The notes beneath the pieces are model-generated. The model did not search any database, was not told where the DNA came from, and worked only from the letters and a program-made list of their open reading frames with translations. Below are positions 1 through 9,300 of a DNA stretch of 64,000 bases, one piece after another (the first letter of the stretch is position 1; each line of letters starts with the position of its first letter). The stretch spans positions 1-64,000 of the forward strand of contig CAMBLG010000001.1 of NCBI GenBank assembly GCA_945868435.1, given 5' to 3'. The position numbers and the translations under genes were made by a program. This stretch comes from an uncultured Lachnospiraceae bacterium. GTDB lineage: Bacteria; Bacillota; Clostridia; Lachnospirales; Lachnospiraceae.

Positions 1-711
1 GAGACCCGAGCGGCATCTGAATTGGAGAAGAAAGGAGCGCTTAGAATGACTGAAACTGCCCAGCCGCGGGTCTTGGAGAAGAAAATTGTCTGAGAGACCC
101 GAGCGGCGACGGAATTGGAGAAGAAAGGAGCGCTTAGAATGACTGAAACTGCCCAGCCTTGGGTCTTGGAGAAGAAAATTGTCCGAGAGACCCGAGCGGC
201 GAGGGAATTGGAAAAGAAGAGAGTGCTTAGAATGACTGAAACTGCCCAGCCTTGGGTCTTGGAGGAGAAATTTGTCTGAGAGACCCGAGCGGCGAGGGAA
301 TTGGAGAAGAAAGGAGCGCTTAGAATGACTGAAACTGCCCAAGCGCGGGTCTTGGAGGAGAAATTTGTCTGAGAGACCCGAGCGGCATCTGAATTGGAGA
401 AGAAGAGAGTACTCAGGATGACTGAAAATGCACAAGCGTGGGTCTTGGAGAAGAAAATTGTCTGAGAGACCCGAGCGGCATCTGAATTGGAGAAGAAAGG
501 AGCGCTTAGAATGACTGAAAATACCTAGCTGCGGGTCTAGGAGAGTCCAGCGTGGGTCTTGGAGGAGAAATTTGTCTGAGAGACCCGAGCGGTGACGGAA
601 TTGGAAAAGAAGAGAGTGCTCAGAATGGCTGAAAATACCCAGCCGTGGGTCTGTGGGAGAAAAATGCTTGAGAGACCCGAGGGATGCCTGAGAGACAGGA
701 GAAAACCGTAG
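1..711. repeat. Tandem array of 93-bp units, in phase
   Basis: Units begin with GAGACCCGAGCGG-like sequence at 1, 94, 187, 280, 373, 466 and 580, with a degenerate eighth start at 670. Spacings are 93, 93, 93, 93, 93, 114 and 90 bp, all multiples of three, so one reading frame is kept through the whole array. Each unit has a left arm (AGACCC, then GCGGC) complementary to a right arm (GCCGC, GGGTCT) about 50 bases later, with two-base bulge; in unit 1 these are 2-14 and 63-73. The right arm of one unit can instead pair with the left arm of the next (68-73 with 95-100). There are no unique spacers between units, so it is not a CRISPR. The array starts at the window edge and is probably longer. 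Confidence 0.9.
46..711 (+). other. Mini-ORFs with ribosome sites inside the repeat units
   Basis: Most units carry AAAGGAG about eight bases before an ATG. The resulting short ORFs are 46-93 (MTETAQPRVLEKKIV), 139-279 (46 residues, because the usual TGA is CGA in unit 2), 325-372 (MTETAQARVLEEKFV), 418-465 (MTENAQAWVLEKKIV), 511-528 (stopped early by TAG) and 625-711 (28 residues). The ribosome site is weaker where the sequence reads AAGAGAG. Translation is not shown by the sequence alone; the peptides match no family I recognise. The alternative is that the unit is a structural RNA or DNA repeat in which the ORF is incidental. Confidence 0.35.
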
Positions 712-978
712 AGGAGCAAGGCATAAGTACGAAATAAAGTACATGTATCTTTTGATTTTAACTATACAAATTTGAATGAGATGCATTATAATAAATATGC
801 ATATTCCAAGAACAAAGATATATTGAAATATATGAGTCGATTTCCAAAATAGAAGTGAAATGGAATATTAGATCAAATTCCAGGAATGATAGTGAAATGG
901 AATACATGTGCAGATTCTCGGGACAGCCGTGAATCTAGGAAACAGGGACAGAACTACAGGACAGTGAGGTAGTGTGAT
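712..978. other. AT-rich leader before the hydrogenase-maturation genes
   Basis: No gene is seen here. A TATAAT at 787-792 lies between two copies of ATGCAT (781-786 and 797-802), but no convincing -35 box sits at the right distance. A 14-bp perfect direct repeat, AGTGAAATGGAATA, occurs at 854-867 and 891-904 (period 37). These could be regulatory sites for the downstream genes; that is inference. Confidence 0.4.
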
Positions 979-1224
979 ATGGAGACCAGAATTGCATTAA
1001 TCGGAATTATTGTTGAGAATACAGAGTCGGTGGAACCATTGAATCAACTGCTTCATGAGTATGGATCCTACATCGTGGGGCGCATGGGCGTGCCTTACAG
1101 CAAGAAGCATGTGAACATTATCAGTGTGGCAATGGATGCCCCTCAGGATGTGATCAATGCATTGTCCGGAAAAATCGGCCGGCTTCCGGGGGTGAGAGCG
1201 AAGACTGTGTCTCAGGCCGGATAA
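979..1224 (+). CDS. TM1266-type putative regulator of the [FeFe]-hydrogenase system
   Basis: An 81-residue protein resembling the small ACT/CopG-like family named after Thermotoga TM1266, commonly annotated as an iron-only hydrogenase system regulator. Visible features are the start ETRIALIGIIVEN, the central GSYIVGRMGVPY segment and the SVAMDAP strand typical of the family. It is the first gene of the run leading into hydE, hydG and hydF, which supports the assignment. The ribosome site (GAGGT about nine bases before ATG) is weak. No separate DNA-binding domain is visible, so the regulatory role is a family-level expectation rather than something the sequence proves. Confidence 0.85.
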   Translation: METRIALIGIIVENTESVEPLNQLLHEYGSYIVGRMGVPYSKKHVNIISVAMDAPQDVINALSGKIGRLPGVRAKTVSQAG

Positions 1225-1257
1225 TATACATTCATTCGTACAACAACTATTCGGTCA

Positions 1258-1308
1258 CAAGGCAAAATAAGTATCAAAAGATGAGAATGATCAAGGCAAA
1301 ATAAGTAT
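1258..1308. repeat. 17-bp direct repeat before hydE
   Basis: CAAGGCAAAATAAGTAT occurs at 1258-1274 and again at 1292-1308, a perfect 17-base repeat with a period of 34 bp. The second copy ends six bases before the hydE start codon, in the place where a ribosome site is expected but not clearly present. Confidence 0.7.
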
Positions 1309-1314
1309 AGAAGA

Positions 1315-2364
1315 ATGACAGTATATAAAGATAGAATTGATACAATCAGACAGCAGCAAAATATTGACAGAGATACACTGGCGTGGCTTTTGGAGACGCA
1401 GGAGGAAGAGGTGCTTTCCTATCTGAAGGACAGCGCAAGAGAAGTTGCGGATGCGGTGTATGGTAAGCAGGTTTTTATCCGCGGGCTGATCGAGTTTACA
1501 AACTATTGCAGGAATGACTGCTATTACTGTGGCATTCGGAGAAGTAATCCGGACTGTGACCGCTATCGGCTGTCGCAGGAGGAGATTCTTTCCTGCTGCA
1601 GGGAAGGATACGAGTTGGGCTTCCGTACCTTTGTGCTCCAGGGCGGCGAGGATGGATACTATACCGATGATAGAATTTGTGAACTCGTTTCCAAAATTAA
1701 GGAGCTTTACCCGGATTGTGCGGTGACATTGTCTATCGGGGAAAAAAGCTTTGCCAGCTATCAAGCCTTTTTTGATGCGGGGGCAGACCGGTATCTGCTT
1801 CGGCATGAGACGGCGGACGAAGCACACTACAGGAAGCTTCACCCCAAGGAACTGTCGCTGTCCAAGCGGAAGCAGTGCCTTTGGGATCTGAAAGAGATTG
1901 GGTATCAGGTGGGCTGTGGATTTATGGTGGGATCACCGGGACAGACGGTGGATACACTTTACGAGGATTTACAGTTTATTTTAGAACTGCAGCCCCATAT
2001 GGTGGGCATCGGCCCGTTTATTCCACAGAAGGACACGCCTTTTGGAACAGAGCAGGCGGGGACAATGGATCAGACACTTCGGTTATTATCCATCATACGC
2101 CTTTTGCATCCGCATGTGCTTCTTCCGGCTACGACAGCACTTGGAACGATCCATCCGCTGGGGCGGGAGAGGGGAATTCTGGCAGGAGCCAATGTGGTGA
2201 TGCCAAACCTGTCACCGGTTGCGGTGAGGGATAAGTACAAGCTCTACGACAATAAAATATGTACCGGAGATGAAGCTGCGGAATGCAGGCATTGTATGGC
2301 AGGACGCATGAAGAATATCGGGTACGAGGTTGTTGTCGCGCGAGGGGACTATTCATTGATGTAG
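1315..2364 (+). CDS. hydE: [FeFe]-hydrogenase H-cluster radical SAM maturase HydE
   Basis: HydE is a radical S-adenosylmethionine enzyme that takes part in building the dithiomethylamine-bridged diiron subcluster of [FeFe]-hydrogenase. The 349-residue protein has the CX3CX2C cluster motif (NYCRNDCYYCG, Cys65, Cys69, Cys72) followed by the GGED SAM-binding strand (LQGGEDGYY) and a BATS-type C-terminal half ending near CRHCMAG. Length is normal for the family. The start ATG has only a weak AGAAG ribosome site, and a 17-bp duplication lies just upstream. It is followed by hydG and hydF, so the three maturases are together, while no hydrogenase structural gene is in the window. Confidence 0.96.
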   Translation: MTVYKDRIDTIRQQQNIDRDTLAWLLETQEEEVLSYLKDSAREVADAVYGKQVFIRGLIEFTNYCRNDCYYCGIRRSNPDCDRYRLSQEEILSCCREGYELGFRTFVLQGGEDGYYTDDRICELVSKIKELYPDCAVTLSIGEKSFASYQAFFDAGADRYLLRHETADEAHYRKLHPKELSLSKRKQCLWDLKEIGYQVGCGFMVGSPGQTVDTLYEDLQFILELQPHMVGIGPFIPQKDTPFGTEQAGTMDQTLRLLSIIRLLHPHVLLPATTALGTIHPLGRERGILAGANVVMPNLSPVAVRDKYKLYDNKICTGDEAAECRHCMAGRMKNIGYEVVVARGDYSLM

Positions 2365-2424
2365 GTTCCCGAACTATAAATTACTAACTGGGAAGAAAAT
2401 TCTGACCGGAAAGAGAGGAAAATT

Positions 2425-3852
2425 ATGTACAATGCAAAATCATTAAAGGCGGAGGAATTTATCTCTGATGAGGAGATCCGCGAGACATTGGCCTATGCCG
2501 ATGCCAACAAGGACAATCTGGAATTGATCGATGCAATCATCGCCAAGGCGAAAGAGCGCAAAGGTCTGACGCACCGGGAGGCTTCCGTGCTTCTCGCCTG
2601 CGAGAACGAGGAGAAGATCAAAGAGTGCTATGAGCTGGCAGAGCAGATCAAGAAGGATTTCTATGGCAATCGAATTGTCATGTTTGCGCCGCTGTATCTG
2701 TCCAACTACTGTGTCAACGGCTGTGTGTACTGTCCGTATCACATGAAGAACAAGCATATTGCAAGGAAAAAGCTGACGCAGGAGGAAATCGTAAAAGAGG
2801 TTACAGCGCTGCAGGATATGGGACATAAGCGCCTGGCCATTGAGGCGGGGGAGGATCCGGTCAATAATCCGATTGAATATATCCTGGAGAGCATTCAGAC
2901 CATTTACAGCATCAAGCACAAAAACGGTGCAATCCGCCGTGTCAATGTGAATATTGCGGCAACAACCGTAGAGAATTACAGAAAATTAAAGGATGCCGGA
3001 ATCGGCACTTACATTTTGTTCCAGGAGACCTACCACAAGGAGAGCTACGAAAAACTGCATCCAACCGGCCCAAAGCATGACTATGCATATCATACGGAGG
3101 CAATGGACCGCGCCATGGAGGGCGGCATTGATGATGTGGGACTTGGCGTGCTGTTCGGTCTTGAGATGTACCGTTACGAATTTGCAGGACTTCTGATGCA
3201 TGCGGAGCATTTGGAGGCTGTGCACGGTGTCGGTCCGCATACCATCAGTGTTCCCCGCGTGAAAAAGGCCGATGATATCGATCCAAGTGCCTTTGACAAT
3301 GGAATCAGCGATGACACCTTTGCCAAGATCTGTGCACTGATTCGTATTTCCGTTCCATACACCGGTATGATCATTTCCACTAGAGAGAGCCAGGCGGTCC
3401 GGGAAAAGGTGTTGCCTCTCGGGGTATCCCAGATCAGCGGCGCTTCCAAGACCAGTGTGGGCGGTTACGCGGATCCGGAGGCGGAGAAGGAAAGTGAGAC
3501 GACTTCCGAGCAGTTCGATGTCAGCGACCAGAGAACGCTGGACGAAGTGGTAAACTGGCTGATGAAGATGGGATATATTCCGTCCTTCTGTACCGCATGT
3601 TACAGAGAAGGCCGCACTGGCGACCGATTTATGACACTCTGTAAGAATATGCAGATCTTAAACTGCTGTCATCCGAATGCGCTGATGACGCTAAAGGAGT
3701 ATCTGGAGGATTATGCCAGCGAGGAAACGAGAAAAATCGGAATGGAGCTTATTGAAAAGGAGCTCGAGAAGATTCCGAATCCGAAGGTAAAGCAGACAAC
3801 CTATGAACACATTCATGATATTGCGGAAGGAAAACGCGATTTTCGATTCTAA
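2425..3852 (+). CDS. hydG: [FeFe]-hydrogenase H-cluster radical SAM maturase HydG
   Basis: HydG cleaves tyrosine to make the CO and cyanide ligands of the H-cluster, delivered as an iron-cysteine synthon. The 475-residue protein shows the radical SAM motif NYCVNGCVYCPYH (Cys96, Cys100, Cys103) and the C-terminal auxiliary cluster motif CX2CX22C (Cys389, Cys392, Cys415), which separates HydG from the thiamine synthase ThiH. GAGAGGAAAATT before the ATG gives a good ribosome site. It lies 60 bp after hydE and about 100 bp before hydF and is probably co-transcribed with both. Confidence 0.97.
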   Translation: MYNAKSLKAEEFISDEEIRETLAYADANKDNLELIDAIIAKAKERKGLTHREASVLLACENEEKIKECYELAEQIKKDFYGNRIVMFAPLYLSNYCVNGCVYCPYHMKNKHIARKKLTQEEIVKEVTALQDMGHKRLAIEAGEDPVNNPIEYILESIQTIYSIKHKNGAIRRVNVNIAATTVENYRKLKDAGIGTYILFQETYHKESYEKLHPTGPKHDYAYHTEAMDRAMEGGIDDVGLGVLFGLEMYRYEFAGLLMHAEHLEAVHGVGPHTISVPRVKKADDIDPSAFDNGISDDTFAKICALIRISVPYTGMIISTRESQAVREKVLPLGVSQISGASKTSVGGYADPEAEKESETTSEQFDVSDQRTLDEVVNWLMKMGYIPSFCTACYREGRTGDRFMTLCKNMQILNCCHPNALMTLKEYLEDYASEETRKIGMELIEKELEKIPNPKVKQTTYEHIHDIAEGKRDFRF

Positions 3853-3956
3853 CTGAAGCAACATCGGATTAACGGCAGCTAAGGGGATGAGCGGCTAGTG
3901 AGACAGACCGTAAAATGGTCTGTGATGTTTGGTTTGGGGGTAGAAAGGAGCAGAAT

Positions 3957-5207
3957 ATGGGAACGACGATGAATGACACACCTTCTGCAAACAGATTACA
4001 TATCGGTATTTTTGGTAAAACTAATAGTGGAAAATCCTCTTTCATCAATGCGCTGACGAACCAGCAGGTATCGATTGTTGCGGCGGTGGAGGGGACAACC
4101 ACGGACCCTGTATACAAGGCTATGGAGATTCATCCTCTCGGTGCATGTACGGTGATCGACACGGCCGGATTTGATGATGTGACGAGTCTTGGGGAACTCC
4201 GGCTGGAGAAGACAAGGCTTGCAGCTGAAAAAACCGATATTGCCATTCTCGTTCTGTCTGCAGGAGAGAAAAGTGCAGAGGATGGAAGCGGGGAGAATTT
4301 TAAGACCTGCTATGGGTTGGAATTCAAATGGTATGAGTATTTTAAGAATAAGGGAAAACCGGTTCTCTTTGTAGTCAACAAGTTGGATGAGGACCGCGAA
4401 CGGGCCGATCGGCTGGCGGCGTATATTCAGAAAGAAACCGGGCTTGAGCCACTCGTGGTATCGGCGCAGACCAAAGAGGGAATGGACAAAGCAAAAGAAG
4501 CGCTGGCCAGAACCATGCCGGAAAATTTTGGACAGAATATGATAACCGGGGATCTGGTTCAGGAAAATGACCTGGTGCTGCTTGTTATGCCGCAGGACAT
4601 TCAGGCGCCCAAGGGAAGACTGATTTTGCCACAGGTACAGACACTTCGGGAACTTTTGGACAAGAAATGTCTTGTCATGAGCTGTACGACCGACAAGCTG
4701 GTGGAAACTCTTGGAAAACTTACGGAACCGCCGAAGCTGATCATTACGGATTCTCAGGTATTTGGCTATGTGTATGAACACAAGCCGAAGGAGAGTATGT
4801 TAACGTCGTTTTCCGTTTTGTTTGCGGCCTACAAGGGAGACCTTCCCTATTACGTGGAGGGGGCAAAGCATATTGATACCTTAAAGGAAAATTCCCGTGT
4901 GCTGATCGCGGAATGTTGTACCCATGCGCCTCTGCAGGAGGATATCGGAAGGGTAAAGCTGCCGCGGATGCTTCGTAAACGATTTGGACCGGGGATTTCC
5001 ATTGAGGTGGTCAGCGGAACAGATTTTCCGGAGGACTTAAGCAGGTATGATTTGATTATTCAGTGTGGAGCCTGCATGTTCAACCGCACTTACGTGATGT
5101 CCAGAATCGACCGTGCAAAGGCGCAGCAAGTGCCCATGACCAATTATGGAGTGACCATTGCACACCTGACGGGGATACTAGAGTATATCACAATGCCAAG
5201 GGAGTGA
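3957..5207 (+). CDS. hydF: [FeFe]-hydrogenase maturation GTPase HydF
   Basis: HydF is the GTPase scaffold that receives the diiron precursor made with HydE and HydG and passes it to apo-hydrogenase. From the chosen ATG, which has GAAAGGAG upstream, the protein is 416 residues; an ATG 42 bp further upstream lacks a ribosome site. The P-loop GKTNSGKS is at residues 20-27, DTAGFDD is the G3 motif and NKLD the G4 motif. The C-terminal cluster-binding part has CTHAP and QCGACMFNR cysteines. The stop codon is only four bases before the lrgA-like ATG, so translation of the next two genes is probably linked to hydF. Confidence 0.96.
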   Translation: MGTTMNDTPSANRLHIGIFGKTNSGKSSFINALTNQQVSIVAAVEGTTTDPVYKAMEIHPLGACTVIDTAGFDDVTSLGELRLEKTRLAAEKTDIAILVLSAGEKSAEDGSGENFKTCYGLEFKWYEYFKNKGKPVLFVVNKLDEDRERADRLAAYIQKETGLEPLVVSAQTKEGMDKAKEALARTMPENFGQNMITGDLVQENDLVLLVMPQDIQAPKGRLILPQVQTLRELLDKKCLVMSCTTDKLVETLGKLTEPPKLIITDSQVFGYVYEHKPKESMLTSFSVLFAAYKGDLPYYVEGAKHIDTLKENSRVLIAECCTHAPLQEDIGRVKLPRMLRKRFGPGISIEVVSGTDFPEDLSRYDLIIQCGACMFNRTYVMSRIDRAKAQQVPMTNYGVTIAHLTGILEYITMPRE

Positions 5208-5211
5208 TAAA

Positions 5212-5592
5212 ATGAAATACTTAAAACAACTTTTAATAATTCTTATTTTCACGTTTGCAGGAGAAATTCTGCACTACGTTGTTCCATTACAGATACCGGC
5301 GAGCATCTATGGGCTGGTGCTTCTTTTTGCAGCGCTGGTATTGGGCTTCATCAAGCTGCCACAGGTGGAGGAGACTGCAAAGCTTCTGATCGAGGTGATG
5401 CCGCTCATGTTCATACCCGCAGGCGTTGCACTGCTGGAGAGCTGGGGAGACCTAAAACCAATCCTGATCCCTGTAGCTGCCATTATGGTTGTGTCCACCG
5501 TGCTTGTCATGGGAGTATCCGGCAAAGTAACCCAGGGGATTATGACGCACGCCGGAAAGAAACAAAAGGGGGAGGCGAAGGATCATGAATAG
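5212..5592 (+). CDS. CidA/LrgA family membrane protein
   Basis: A 126-residue holin-like membrane protein of the CidA/LrgA family. The sequence has about four hydrophobic segments, starting with LKQLLIILIFTFAGEILHY and the family-typical PLQIPASIYGLVLLF, and ends in a short basic tail. Characterised relatives affect murein hydrolase activity, cell lysis or overflow metabolism. It starts four bases after hydF and overlaps the LrgB-like gene by eight bases, so the two form the usual pair. Why the pair sits directly behind hydrogenase maturation genes is not clear; it may be an operon accident or a link to fermentation. Confidence 0.9.
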   Translation: MKYLKQLLIILIFTFAGEILHYVVPLQIPASIYGLVLLFAALVLGFIKLPQVEETAKLLIEVMPLMFIPAGVALLESWGDLKPILIPVAAIMVVSTVLVMGVSGKVTQGIMTHAGKKQKGEAKDHE

Positions 5593-6277
5593 CTTTCTTC
5601 AGGATTCTGTTTTCTTTGGAGTGTTTATCAGTATCGTGACCTATGAAATCGGAGCTTTGATCAAAAAGAAGTGGAATGTTGCAATATTTAATCCTCTTTT
5701 AATATCCATTGCTCTGATTATGATATTCCTGTTGGTGTTTGATGTGGAATACGAGACCTATGAGTATGGCGCAAAGTATCTATCCTATTTCCTTACTCCG
5801 GCTACCGTTGCATTGGCTGTACCTTTGTACGAGCAGCTGGAGCCATTGAAAAAAAACTGGAAGGCAATTATGGCGGGCATCCTTGCGGGTGCCCTGACTT
5901 CTGCAGTCTGTGTACTGGTCATGTCCATCCTTTTCAGGCTGACTCATGAGCAGTACGTGACGCTTCTGCCGAAGTCCATTACTACAGCAATCGGAATGGG
6001 ATTGTCGGAGGAGTTGGGCGGAATTGTAGCCATTACCGTGGCGGTGATTGTTGTGACGGGAATTGTCGGAAACATGTTCGCGGAGGGGATCTGTCGGCTG
6101 TTTCGCATTACGGATCCAGTGGCGAAGGGAATCGGAATCGGTTCGGCCTCCCACGCCATGGGAACGGCTAAGGCTATGGAGATGGGAGAGATTGAGGGCG
6201 CTATGAGCAGTCTGTCGATTGCGGTGTCCGGCCTGTTGACTGTCATCATTTCAATCCTGTTTTCGCACATATACTAG
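5585..6277 (+). CDS. LrgB/CidB family membrane protein
   Basis: A 230-residue polytopic membrane protein of the LrgB/CidB (YohK) family, the partner of the preceding CidA/LrgA-like protein. Family-typical stretches are [18 protein letters not shown], the [10 protein letters not shown] loop and the C-terminal [19 protein letters not shown]. The length is normal. Overlap by eight bases with the upstream gene, with GGGGGAGG-type ribosome sequence in its end, points to coupled translation. A role in export or in controlling autolysis is the family expectation. Confidence 0.92.
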   Translation: MNSFLQDSVFFGVFISIVTYEIGALIKKKWNVAIFNPLLISIALIMIFLLVFDVEYETYEYGAKYLSYFLTPATVALAVPLYEQLEPLKKNWKAIMAGILAGALTSAVCVLVMSILFRLTHEQYVTLLPKSITTAIGMGLSEELGGIVAITVAVIVVTGIVGNMFAEGICRLFRITDPVAKGIGIGSASHAMGTAKAMEMGEIEGAMSSLSIAVSGLLTVIISILFSHIY

Positions 6278-6287
6278 GTTGAATGCA

Positions 6288-6328
6288 CATTTCTGTGGGA
6301 AAAAGCGCTCAGATGCCCCACAGAAATG
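6288..6328. promoter_or_regulatory. 12-bp perfect hairpin upstream of addB
   Basis: CATTTCTGTGGG (6288-6299) is exactly complementary to 6317-6328, with a 17-base loop. It lies between lrgB and the addB ribosome site (AAAGGAG, 6334-6340). There is no run of T after it, so it is not a classical terminator. It could be an mRNA-stability or attenuation hairpin. Confidence 0.6.
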
Positions 6329-6344
6329 ACATGAAAGGAGTACC

Positions 6345-9300
6345 ATGTCCCTGCAATTTGTACTGGGCAGCGCCGGCTGCGGAAAAACCGAATATGTCTA
6401 CCGGCAGCTGGTGGAAGAGGCAGGGCAAAACCCCAAGAAGAATTATCTTGTGGTGGTGCCGGAGCAGTTCACCATGCAGACACAGCAGAAGCTGGTGGAG
6501 CTGGCGCCGAACCATGCCATCATGAACATCGATGTCTTAAGCTTTAAGCGCCTGGCCTACCGTGTGTTCGATGAACTGGGAATGACGGAAGTGCGGGTGC
6601 TGGAGGAAACCGGCAAAAACCTTGTGCTGCGGAAGCTGGCCCAGGAGCAGGAGGAGAAACTGACGGTGCTTCGCCCGAATATGAACCGCATGGGCTATGT
6701 CGGAGAAGTCAAATCCTTTATATCCGAGCTGGTTCAGTATAATGTGACGCCACAGCAGCTGGAGGCAATGGCAAACAGAAATGACATTCCCTCTGTGCTG
6801 GCTGCCAAGCTTAAGGATATTGTCGTCATGTATCAGGCTTTCCAGGATTTCATGGAAGGGAGCTATATAACGGCGGAAGAAATCCTAAATGTATTGAAAG
6901 GTGTGGCGGCACAGTCGCAGCTGTTACAGAGCAGCGTAATTGTGTTCGATGAATTTACCGGTTTCACACCGATTCAGAATGAACTGCTAAAGGAACTGTT
7001 TCTTGTGGCAGAAAGAATTCTGATCCCGCTTACCATAGATAGGAGAGAGGACTTTTATCACAGCAGAGGGAGCGAAGAACTTTTTGACATGTCGAAGAAG
7101 ACCATCTCCTCCCTGAGCAGAATGGCATCGGAGCTGCATGTGCCGGTTTTAGAACCGGTGGTTCTGGAGGAAAGCGATAAGCGTCGTTTCATACATGCTC
7201 CGGCCCTGGCATTTATGGAACAGAATCTGTTTCGCCCGTATTATCAGAAAATGCATGGTGAGGCAGAGGAAATTTCGATTACCAGCGCAATGAATCCCAA
7301 AGAAGAGCTCACTCTCGTGGCACGGGAAATCAACCGGCTGGTGAGGGCAGGATACCGATACCGGGATATGGCGGTGGTGACGGGCGCGGTGGATACATAC
7401 CAGAGTTACGTAGAACCGCTTTTTCATAAGTATGAGATTCCGTATTTCTTAGACACCACAAAAGAGCTTCTGTTTCATCCCTTCATCGAGTGTATCCGGG
7501 CAGCGCTGGAGGTGATAGAGAGCAGCTACAGCTATACGGCAGTCATGCGCTTTTTGCGGTGTGGCTTTACCGATATTCCGGAGGATGATCTGGACCGGCT
7601 CGACAACTATCTTGTGGCTTGCGGGCTTCATGGACATGGGGCATGGGAAAAGCGCTGGGCAAGACTTCCGAAGGAGTCTTCCCTGTATAATCTGGAGCGC
7701 CTGGAAGAACTGAGAACGGAGATATATAGGCTGTTTGAACCATTGTGGCAGACCTTTTCCGGGAAAGATAAGACTGTGGCAGATGGAATTGCCGCCTTGT
7801 ATCAGCTTCTTACAGAGCTGGACGCAGAACAGAAGCTGTGGCAGAAGGCAGATGCATTCTTAAGCCAAAATGAGGAGAGCAGATCCAGAGAGTATGAGCA
7901 GATCTACCGCATCGTCATGGAGCTTTTGGAGAAGTACCACACGCTATTAGGGGAGGAACCCCTGTCTGTCACCGGGTTTACGGAGGTGCTGGAGGCAGGC
8001 TTGTCCGCCGCTGAGGTGGCGGTGATACCGCCGGGATACGATTGCGTAACCATAGGAGATATCGAGAGAACAAGGCTTAATCAAATTAAGATTTTATTTT
8101 TTATCGGCGTGAATGACGGGATTATTCCGAAGAATGCCAACGCCGGTGGCATCATATCCGAATACGAGAGGGAGCAGCTGCTTGCGGCGGATATGGAGCT
8201 GGCGCCGGGAGCCAGAGAGCAGGCGTTTATCCAGAGGTTTTACCTGTATCGGAATCTGACAAAGCCCTCAGAGCAGCTGTATTTAAGTTTTGCAAGAACC
8301 AACGGGGAAGGAAAGGCAATTCGGCCTTCTTACCTGATCCGTGTAATTCGACAGATGTTCCCCAAGCTTCCGGTTACGGAAATCACGCAGATTGAGGAGC
8401 GAGCGGATTTCTATACGAAGGAGGCTGCAAAGGATTATCTGATCCGGGGACGCAGGGAAGCGAACTGGTTCGCTCTGGCCAAGTATTTTTTTGAGGGGGA
8501 GGATGCCGATACGACCAAAGCCCTTCTGGCTGCCGGGTATCGAAGCTATCAGAATGAGCCAATCAGCAAGGCTGTGGCCATTGCTTTGTACGGCAGGAAG
8601 ATGGAGGGCAGTGTGACGCGCCTGGAGCGGTTTGCCGCCTGTGCGTATGCGCACTACCTGCAGTATGGACTTCGCCTGAAGGAGCGTGAGCTCTGCGAGT
8701 TTGCCGGTGTGGACATGGGAAATCTCTATCACACCGCGCTGGAGCGCTACAGTCATAAGTTGGAGCAGTCGGAATACGACTGGTTTACGATTCCGGATGA
8801 GAAGAGAGAGGAGCTGGCGGAGCTTTCGATGCAGGAAGCTCTGGCAGCTTATCCATCCATGAGCCTTTATGCCACGGAGGAGAATGCGTATCAGGCCAAC
8901 CACATGCAGAGCATTTTTCAGAAAACTGTGTGGGCACTGACCAAGCAGGTCAGTGCGGGGCAATTTGTGCCGGAGGACTTTGAGCTTAACTTTTCCACCC
9001 TTCGGGAGAACGGCGCCGACTCCGTCGGTGTGGTTGCGCTGGAGGATGATGTGCAGATGCTGCTTAAGGGGCGGATTGACCGTCTGGATATTTGTGAGAA
9101 TGAAGATGGAATCTGCGTAAAGATCATTGACTATAAATCCGGTGGCACGAGCCTGGATCTGTCAAAGCTGTATCAGGGACTTCAGTTGCAGCTTGTGGTG
9201 TATATGAATGCGGCCATGGAGCTGTGTAAGCGAAATCATAAGGATATTCCAATTGTTCCGGCGGGAATCCTGTATTATAACATCGATGATCCGGTGCTGG

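Noticed and set aside
1-711. CRISPR array
   Set aside because: The repeated unit is 93 bp with no unique spacers, and no cas gene is in the window.
1291-1842. Minus-strand ORF over hydE (183 residues)
   Set aside because: It lies fully antisense to hydE, which has all catalytic motifs; no family features were seen.
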